Source: Embleya hyalina (lineage in GTDB: Bacteria > Actinomycetota > Actinomycetes > Streptomycetales > Streptomycetaceae). Taken from it: a stretch of DNA of 64,000 nucleotides. Positions 58,731-64,000 of this stretch are shown piece after piece. The stretch is taken from NCBI RefSeq assembly GCF_003967355.1, contig NZ_BIFH01000026.1, positions 62,001-126,000 on the forward strand. Reading direction: 5' to 3'. Position numbers and translations under genes: made by a program. Positions within the stretch are counted from its first letter, which is position 1. Each line of letters starts with the position of its first letter. Under the pieces are notes generated by a model that did not search any database, was not told the origin of the DNA, and saw only the letters and a program-made list of their open reading frames with translations.

Positions 58731-60032
58731 ATGACGAAGCTCGCCAAGGGCGCGAACGCCCCGCTGTCGACCGGGAATCTGCACGCCACCCTCAACTGGC
58801 GACCGGGTCCGGGCGTGCCGGACGTCGACGTGTCGGCGCTGCTGCTGAACGGCGAACGCCGGGTGGGCGGCGACGCGGACATGGTCTTCCACAACCAGCC
58901 CGGCCATCCCTCGGGCGCGGTCGGCCACCGGGGCAAACGGCCCGGCTCCGACACCGTGGCCCTCGACCTGGACCGGGCGCCCGCCGACCTGGCGGCGGTG
59001 ATCCTGGCGGCCTCGGCGGACGGCGGCGCGTTCGGCCGGGTGCCGGGCCTGCGGCTGGAGTTGACCGACGCGGCCACCGGCGCCCCGGTGGTCTCGTTCG
59101 ACATCGACGACGCGACGACGGAGACGGCGTTCGTGTTCGGCGAGGTGTACCGCCGGGCCGGCGGGTGGCGCTTCCGCGCGGTCGGGCAGGGCTACGACTC
59201 CGGACTGGCGAGTCTGGCAACGGACTTCGGGATCAACGTGGCGGCGGAGGAGTCCGCGCCCTCGGCACCCGTGGTCGACCTTGGGAAACAGCGGCTGATC
59301 TCGATGGAGAAGCGGCTCGCCCGCGACGGTCACGACACACTGCTCTCGCTGACCAAGAAGGCCGCGATCGGTCTGGAAAAGCACGGCCTGGCCGAGCACA
59401 CCGCGCGTGTGGCGCTGGTGTTGGACATGTCGATCTCGATGGACGAGATGTACGAGAGCGGTCGGGTGCAGGCACTGGCCGAGCGGGTGTTGTCGCTGGG
59501 GCTGCGCTTCGACGACGACGGCGAGGTGGACGTGTTCCCCTTCGCGGCCTTCGCCCGGCGGTTCGGCGGCATGAACATGGACAACTACCGGGGGCGGGTG
59601 GCGACCGTGTACGCCGAGGCGGACGTGGGCCCGTGGACCGACTACGGCGAGGCGATGCGGGCGGTGCGGGAGTACTACTTCGGCTCCGGCGCCCCACGCT
59701 CGACGCCGCTGCCCGCGACCACGCCGCCCGAGCCGCCGGTATTCGTGATGTTCGTGACGGACGGCGCGACGAGCGAGGAGGACGCGGCCCGCGAGCACAT
59801 CCGCTCCTCCGGCTACGAGCCGGTGTTCTGGCAGTTCATGGCCATCGGCGAGCCGGACGAGTTCGAGTTCCTGGCGGAGTTGGACGACCTGCCCGGCCGC
59901 TTCCTCGACAACACGGCGTATTTCACCGTCGCCGACCTGAACGGCCTGGACGACGACGAACTCTTCGAGCGACTCGTGGGCCAGTACCCGCGATGGCTCG
60001 CCGCGGCCCGGAGCCGGGGCCTTATCCGCTGA
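58731..60032 (+). CDS. TerD domain-von Willebrand factor A domain fusion
   Basis: A 433-residue protein. Residues 1-180 are a TerD domain (LAKGANAPLS; VDVSALLLNGERRV; ADMVFHNQPGHPSGAV; TETAFVFGEVYRRAGGWRFRAVGQGYDSGLASLATDFGINV), a Ca-binding beta-sandwich of the tellurite-resistance group. Residues 225-433 are a VWA domain with the MIDAS motif Asp-x-Ser-x-Ser in LVLDMSISMDEMY. Such fusions belong to the TerY/TerD stress-complex network that links surface and cytosolic signalling. No other ter gene is near. GTGAGGGG precedes ATG 58731. Confidence 0.92.
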   Translation: MTKLAKGANAPLSTGNLHATLNWRPGPGVPDVDVSALLLNGERRVGGDADMVFHNQPGHPSGAVGHRGKRPGSDTVALDLDRAPADLAAVILAASADGGAFGRVPGLRLELTDAATGAPVVSFDIDDATTETAFVFGEVYRRAGGWRFRAVGQGYDSGLASLATDFGINVAAEESAPSAPVVDLGKQRLISMEKRLARDGHDTLLSLTKKAAIGLEKHGLAEHTARVALVLDMSISMDEMYESGRVQALAERVLSLGLRFDDDGEVDVFPFAAFARRFGGMNMDNYRGRVATVYAEADVGPWTDYGEAMRAVREYYFGSGAPRSTPLPATTPPEPPVFVMFVTDGATSEEDAAREHIRSSGYEPVFWQFMAIGEPDEFEFLAELDDLPGRFLDNTAYFTVADLNGLDDDELFERLVGQYPRWLAAARSRGLIR

Positions 60033-60128
60033 CTGCGGCCGGGGGGGTATCGTCCACCGCGCATCTGCCCAGGTCAGGGCGTCGTCACCGGATTCTCGAC
60101 GGACCTGCCTCGGAAGACCTCAGGGGAC

Positions 60129-60178
60129 CTTAGGCCGCCTTACGTCGGCTTAGGCCGGCTCGGATCGGCTTAGGTATC
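60129..60178. repeat. five 10-bp iterated units upstream of a small gene
   Basis: CTTAGGCCGC, CTTACGTCGG, CTTAGGCCGG, CTCGGATCGG and CTTAGGTATC follow one another without gaps (consensus CTTAGGYCGG). The 10-bp period puts each unit on the same DNA face. The array ends 120 bp before the 68-codon gene at 60299 and is unlike the neighbouring sequence. Confidence 0.6.
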
Positions 60179-60298
60179 CGGGTGTCGACGGATCCCCGGA
60201 TAGATGCGGCATCCGCCTCATGCCCCGACCCCCACTGGGGCGCGAAGCTGTTACCACGAGCCGGGGAGACCGGGTCGAAGTAACAGAAGGTGGACACA

Positions 60299-60505
60299 GT
60301 GATCGAGTACGAGCTTTACAAGAACCGTCAGCAGGAGCTTCTCACCGTCGCCCGTCGGGACCGGATGGTCGTGGCGGCCCTGCGCAGCCGACGCGCCGCC
60401 GCCAAGGCCCGTCGGGCCGAGCAGGTACGGCAGGAGACGGTACAGAGCGCCGCGGCGATCGAGTCGCTGCGCATGCGTCGGAACCTGCAGCTGCTCACCC
60501 GGTGA
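60299..60505 (+). CDS. 68-residue basic helical protein
   Basis: From GTG 60299 (AGAAGG eight bases upstream): VIEYELYKNRQQELLTVARRDRMVVAALRSRRAAAKARRAEQVRQETVQSAAAIESLRMRRNLQLLTR. It is almost wholly helical, with Arg-rich and Ala-rich faces, and has heptad-like spacing, suggesting a coiled coil or nucleic-acid binding. No family is recognised. It stands alone between a 10-bp repeat array and a terminator. Confidence 0.7.
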   Translation: MIEYELYKNRQQELLTVARRDRMVVAALRSRRAAAKARRAEQVRQETVQSAAAIESLRMRRNLQLLTR

Positions 60506-60606
60506 CGGCGGCGATGACCCCCGACCCGCAGGCCGGTCCGAGCGCACGATGTCGAATCCGGCCCGACGAACGGGACCGTCGCACGACGGCACCGAAAAGC
60601 ACCTGG

Positions 60607-60639
60607 CGACCCCGAGTGGACATACGTCCCTCGGGGTCG
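60607..60639 (+). terminator. hairpin terminator after the 68-residue gene
   Basis: CGACCCCGAG (60607-60616) and CTCGGGGTCG (60630-60639) are a perfect 10-bp stem with a 13-nt loop, followed by TTCC, 100 bp after the stop codon. Confidence 0.65.
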
Positions 60640-60765
60640 TTCCACGTGTGCCCTCGCTCGCCGAGACCACCGCCGGCGGGCGGGTCGAGCGGGTCGGGCG
60701 GGTCCTCGGATCGGGCGGATACCGTGTCCGGGTCCATCGCAGTGATCCACGGGAAGGTCCGACCG

Positions 60766-61758
60766 ATGCACGTCGCGCTGTTCACTCTCGGGGGCACGAT
60801 CGCCATGGCCGGCACCGACCGATCCGCCGCCGACCCGGTGGTGAACCGGCTCACCGGCGCCGACCTGACCGCCGCCGTCCCCGGCCTGGCCGAGTCGGGC
60901 GTGCGCTTGCACGTCCAGGACGTCCGGGCCGTACCCAGCGCGGACCTGACCTTCGCCCGGATCCTCGACGTGGTCGCCGCCGGATCGCGCGCGGTCGCCG
61001 AGGGCGCCGCGGGCGTCGTGGTCACCCAGGGCACCGACACCCTGGAGGAGACCGCCTACCTGGTCGACCTCGTGTGGCCGCACCCGGAGCCGTTCGTCCT
61101 CACCGGGGCGATGCGCAACCCGACCCTGGCGGGCCCCGACGGGCCGGCGAACCTGCTCGCCGCCGTGCGGGTCGCGGTGGCCGAACCGGCGCGCGGGCTC
61201 GGCGCGTTGGTGGTCCTGGGCGACGAGATCCACGCCGCGCGCCGGGTCCGCAAGACGCACAGCAGCAGCACGGGCGCCTTCGCCTCGCCCGACACCGGGC
61301 CGCTGGGCCGGGTGGTCGAGGAGCGGGTCCGGATCCTGACCGCTCCCCCGCGACACACCCCGCTGCCGACGCCCTCGACCGCCGCACTGGCCGAGGCCCG
61401 CGTGGCGCTGTACCCGGCCACGTTCGACGACGACGGCACGCTGCTCGCGGGCCTCCCCGGCGGCCATCGGGGGCTGGTGGTGGCCGGATTCGGCGTCGGC
61501 CACGTCCCGTCCGCGCTCGCCCCGACGCTGGGTGCGCTCGCCGAACGCGTCCCGGTCGTCCTGACCTCGCGCACGGGGGCCGGCCCCGTGCTGCGCCACA
61601 CGTACGGCGCCATCGGTTCGGAGACCGACCTGCAACGACGCGGCCTGCTCGACGGCGGACTGCTCGACCCGTACAAGGCCCGCGTGCTGCTGCGCCTGCT
61701 CCTCGCGTCGGGCACGGACCACGCGGCGATCAGGGCGGCCTTCGCCGAACACGGGTGA
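60766..61758 (+). CDS. asparaginase
   Basis: A 330-residue bacterial-type L-asparaginase that hydrolyses asparagine to aspartate. The two Thr-Lys-Asp active-site sets are complete: Thr11 in TLGGTIA, and Thr90-Asp91 in TQGTDTLEETAY with Lys163 in RKTHSSSTGAF. There is no signal peptide, so it is the cytoplasmic (type I) form. GGGAAGG precedes ATG 60766. Confidence 0.94.
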   Translation: MHVALFTLGGTIAMAGTDRSAADPVVNRLTGADLTAAVPGLAESGVRLHVQDVRAVPSADLTFARILDVVAAGSRAVAEGAAGVVVTQGTDTLEETAYLVDLVWPHPEPFVLTGAMRNPTLAGPDGPANLLAAVRVAVAEPARGLGALVVLGDEIHAARRVRKTHSSSTGAFASPDTGPLGRVVEERVRILTAPPRHTPLPTPSTAALAEARVALYPATFDDDGTLLAGLPGGHRGLVVAGFGVGHVPSALAPTLGALAERVPVVLTSRTGAGPVLRHTYGAIGSETDLQRRGLLDGGLLDPYKARVLLRLLLASGTDHAAIRAAFAEHG

Positions 61759-61806
61759 GCCGGGCGGGCGGCCCGGGTCGGCACCGGCGCGGCCGCCGTG
61801 GCACCA

Positions 61807-62322
61807 TCAGCCCTCCGCACCGGCCAGGAAGTGCCTGACATCGGCCGCCAGCACCGACAACCGCTCCCCCGCCGCCAACACCGTGGTCGCCGAGGCCGTC
61901 CACCGCCCGTCGGCGGCACGCCACGGCCGCAGCTCCCAGGTGAGTTCCACCCGGCCCCCCGACCGGAACACCGCCCTGACCGTCAGATCCCGGTCGTCCG
62001 TACGCCAGGTCCGCTCACCGTCCCATCCCCCGAAGTCCCGGGCGAGGTCCGTCAAGAAGCCGTCGATCTCGGTCGCCTCGCCGCTCCAGCCCACCACCCG
62101 CTCCAGGCGCGCGGCCAGCCCCGGCCCACACAACTCGACCGTGTAGTTCACCAGCCGCGACGCCGGGGAGTGCGCGACGGCCACCTCGTCGTCCGGACTG
62201 AACGCGTCCCGAAGACATATCCGGGTATCCGGGTCGTCGGCACACCGAACAACCACGTCGCGCGCGGCGCTCGACTCGTCCGGCTCGTTCGCTTCATTCG
62301 CCGCGTCGAAGTGGGGATGCAT
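61807..62322 (-). CDS. DUF6228-like hypothetical protein
   Basis: A 171-residue protein: VVVRCADDPDTRICLRDAFSPDDEVAVAHSPASRLVNYTVELCGPGLAARLERVV...GFLTDLARDFGGWDGERTWRTDDRDLTVRAVFRSGGRVELTWELRPW. The last 90 residues follow the pattern of a small actinobacterial family I believe to be DUF6228, often met near polymorphic-toxin immunity genes; this is from memory. It begins at ATG 62322. There is no toxin next to it here. Confidence 0.6.
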   Translation of the reverse strand: MHPHFDAANEANEPDESSAARDVVVRCADDPDTRICLRDAFSPDDEVAVAHSPASRLVNYTVELCGPGLAARLERVVGWSGEATEIDGFLTDLARDFGGWDGERTWRTDDRDLTVRAVFRSGGRVELTWELRPWRAADGRWTASATTVLAAGERLSVLAADVRHFLAGAEG

Positions 62323-62413
62323 CCGCCGAACCGTAGGGCAGACCACCCACCCTCGTCATTCCGGTTACCCCGAAGCCCGACCCGGGCGGGGGGTCTTGCC
62401 GCCGTGCCGCGTG

Positions 62414-62445
62414 AGCGCGGCGGTCCGCACATGGGGACCGCCGCG
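62414..62445 (-). terminator. perfect 12-bp hairpin terminator after the S1 gene
   Basis: GCGCGGCGGTCC (62414-62425) pairs with GGACCGCCGCGC (62434-62445) around an 8-nt loop, 11 bp after the stop of the S1-domain gene on the minus strand. Confidence 0.8.
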
Positions 62446-62455
62446 CCCACGCGCG

Positions 62456-63034
62456 CTACCGGGGTTGTGCATCACCTGCCGACGGCGGGCCGGGGACCGC
62501 GGGCAGCGTCAGTGCGACGCGGCGGCGGACCAGGTCCATGTCCAGGATTTCGACCCGCAACACGTCGCCTTCCCGGCGGATGGACTCCGGCGAATCGGCC
62601 GCGTGTTCCGGGAGTTCGGCGTTGTGCAGCAGGCCCTCGATGCCGTCGGCGATGCGAATGAAAGCGCCGAACGGGATCACCTTGGTGACCGTCCCCGACA
62701 GGGATTGGCCTCTGGTGTGGGTTGCCGCGAACTCTTGCCACGGATCGGGCAGGAGTGACTTCAGCGACAGGGAGACGCGTTGTCGGTCGAGGTCGACGTC
62801 CAGGATTTCGACGCTGAGTTCGTCGCCGACCGAGGCGATCTCCGAGGGGTGGGAAAAGTGTTTCCAGGTGAGTTCGGGGACGCTGATCAAGCCGTCCACT
62901 CCGCCGATGTCGACGAAGACGCCGAAGTTCACGATCGCGGAAACGAAGCCGGTCCTGATCTCGCCCCGGCGCAGACCGCGCAGCACGTGGAGCCGGGCTG
63001 CTTCACTGATTTCTTCTCGGTTGTGGCCCGTCAT
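62456..63034 (-). CDS. S1 RNA-binding domain protein with two S1 motifs
   Basis: A 192-residue protein made of two OB-fold S1 motifs. The first (residues 24-95) has GEIRTGFVSAIVNFGVFVDIGGVDGLISVPELTWKHFSHPSEIASVGDELSVEILDVDLDRQRVSLSLK; the second (105-180) has GQSLSGTVTKVIPFGAFIRIADGIEGLLHNAELPEH...GDVLRVEILDMDLVRRRVALTL. It is a short relative of ribosomal protein S1, whose full form has four to six motifs. RNA binding is expected; target unknown. Confidence 0.9.
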   Translation of the reverse strand: MTGHNREEISEAARLHVLRGLRRGEIRTGFVSAIVNFGVFVDIGGVDGLISVPELTWKHFSHPSEIASVGDELSVEILDVDLDRQRVSLSLKSLLPDPWQEFAATHTRGQSLSGTVTKVIPFGAFIRIADGIEGLLHNAELPEHAADSPESIRREGDVLRVEILDMDLVRRRVALTLPAVPGPPSAGDAQPR

Positions 63035-63159
63035 CTACCAGGCTCGCTGGGAATCATCACGTCGGGGACCGTACCCCGAGCAGGCACGATTCGTCCACCG
63101 TCCACCGGGGCGGGCCGCGAACTCCCTTGCCCGCCCCGGGACTTGGTTTGGGTTTCGGG

Positions 63160-64000
63160 TCAGGTTCGGGCGCGGTCCACGCGGCCCTCGTCCCATACCG
63201 GGCCGTCCGTTTCGCGGACGCGGCCGTCTTGGCCGAAGACCATGAAGCGGTCGAAGGAGGAGGCGAACCAGCGGTCGTGGGTGACTGCCAGGACCGTGCC
63301 GTCGAAGGCCTCCAGCGCGTCCTGGAGGGCCTCGGCGGAGACCAGGTCCAGGTTGTCCGTCGGCTCGTCGAGGAGCAGCAGGTTGGCGCCGGAGAGTTCG
63401 AGCAACAGCACCTGGAATCGGGCCTGTTGGCCGCCCGACAGGGTGTCGAACGGCTGCTCCGCGCCGTAGGCCAGCTCGTACCGGTCGAGCACCCTGGCCG
63501 CGCCCTCCCGGCCCAGGCCGCTGCGGTGTTCGTCGCCCCGGCCCAGGATGTCGACCAGGGTCTTGCCCGCGAACTCCGGATGGTCGTGCGTCTGCGCGAA
63601 CCACCCGGGCCGCACCCGCGCGCCGAGCCGGGCCCGACCCGTGTGCGCGACCGGCGCGATCACCGTGTCGCCGACCGGTTCGTGCTCGGCCTCGGGATCC
63701 GTGCCGCCGGCCGCCAGCAGCCGCAGGAAGTGCGACTTGCCCGAGCCGTTCGAGCCGAGCACCGCCACCCGGTCGCCGTACCAGATCTCCGTGTCGAACG
63801 GCTTCATCAGACCGCTCAGTTCCAGCGCTTGCGCGACGACCGCCCGCTTGCCGGTGCGCGATCCGCGCAACCGCATCTTCACGTCCTGCTCGCGCGGGAT
63901 GTTCTGCGGCGGGCCGATCTCCTCGAACTTGCGCAGGCGGGTCCGCGCGGCCTGCAACCGCGAGGCCAGACCGTCGTTGTACGCCGCCTTGGTCTTGTAC
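63160..64000 (-). CDS. ABC-F family ATPase, C-terminal part (cut by window edge)
   Basis: The last 280 codons of a duplicated-ATPase ABC-F protein. The second nucleotide-binding domain has Walker A LGSNGSGKSHFLRLL, the signature FDTLSGGQQARFQVL, Walker B LLLLDEPTDNLDL and the switch VTHDRW. The upstream part (YKTKAAYNDGLASRLQAARTRLRKFEEIGPP) is the interdomain linker that enters the ribosome E-site in EttA-like factors. Roles range from translation control to ribosome protection against antibiotics; the linker is needed in full to decide. Confidence 0.93.
   Translation of the reverse strand, partial: YKTKAAYNDGLASRLQAARTRLRKFEEIGPPQNIPREQDVKMRLRGSRTGKRAVVAQALELSGLMKPFDTEIWYGDRVAVLGSNGSGKSHFLRLLAAGGTDPEAEHEPVGDTVIAPVAHTGRARLGARVRPGWFAQTHDHPEFAGKTLVDILGRGDEHRSGLGREGAARVLDRYELAYGAEQPFDTLSGGQQARFQVLLLELSGANLLLLDEPTDNLDLVSAEALQDALEAFDGTVLAVTHDRWFASSFDRFMVFGQDGRVRETDGPVWDEGRVDRART

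Overview
The window is about 73% G+C with the strong third-position G/C bias of an actinomycete. Gene content fits a Streptomycetales-type genome (Streptomyces, Embleya or a relative): a MurT/GatD lipid II amidation pair, Streptomyces-type XRE regulators with accessory domains, serine-protein-kinase-like ATPases, many TetR/ArsR/MarR/PaaX regulators, LLM flavin oxidoreductases and single-gene catabolic enzymes. I see no rRNA or tRNA gene, no CRISPR array and no intact insertion sequence. The genus is an inference; no marker gene here fixes it.

Layout. 1-8.8 kb: the start of a UvrA-family ATPase, a thiolase-like protein, a small toxin-antitoxin-like pair, an acyl-CoA dehydrogenase, an ADP-ribosylglycohydrolase and a PAP2-lipid kinase fusion. 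8.9-18.2 kb: an ArsR regulator, uracil-DNA glycosylase, the translationally coupled murT-gatD pair, a zinc-type ArsR sensor with its cation diffusion facilitator and a clear operator, a secreted S41 protease and VOC proteins. 18.2-24.6 kb: PaaX regulator with divergent LLM enzyme and a zinc alcohol dehydrogenase, an anti-sigma-type ATPase next to the relic of an ECF sigma factor, and a TetR gene with a 30-bp palindromic operator. 24.8-33.5 kb: flavoprotein, ricin-like lectin, GtrA protein, an orphan FabF, an endolysin-like amidase, a HipA-like kinase coupled to a DUF3037 protein, an ATP-grasp protein, MarR and an epimerase.

33.5-40 kb is a decayed accessory island: a frameshifted antitoxin relic, an XRE/TPR regulator with a primase-like protein and a HAD phosphatase, a frameshifted small gene, a second intact toxin-antitoxin-like pair, an AT-rich patch and a dead tyrosine integrase. 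Two repeat families cluster here: a 57-bp hairpin repeat (two copies here, one at 24.8 kb) and a 130-170 nt G/C-rich leader duplicated in front of two different small genes.

40-54 kb: a CYP125-like P450 with TetR, Nudix, LLM and TetR genes, then a tightly overlapping alkylation-repair operon (Ogt, 2OG-Fe(II) oxygenase, Ada-metal-domain/acetyltransferase fusion), a beta-lactamase-fold hydrolase, a TetR/SDR divergent pair with two matched 18-bp operators, and an amidohydrolase. 54-64 kb: an MFS exporter divergent from an MmyB-type XRE regulator with tandem direct repeats, exonuclease III, Nudix, a TerD-VWA fusion, a 68-aa basic protein behind a five-unit 10-bp repeat, asparaginase, an S1-domain protein and the 3' part of an ABC-F ATPase.

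Most genes are monocistronic or in two-gene units, each with its own local regulator. The most interesting leads are the 57-bp post-stop-codon hairpin repeat, the duplicated leader, the HipA-like/DUF3037 pair, the Ada-domain/acetyltransferase fusion in the repair operon, and the set of well-defined operator palindromes.
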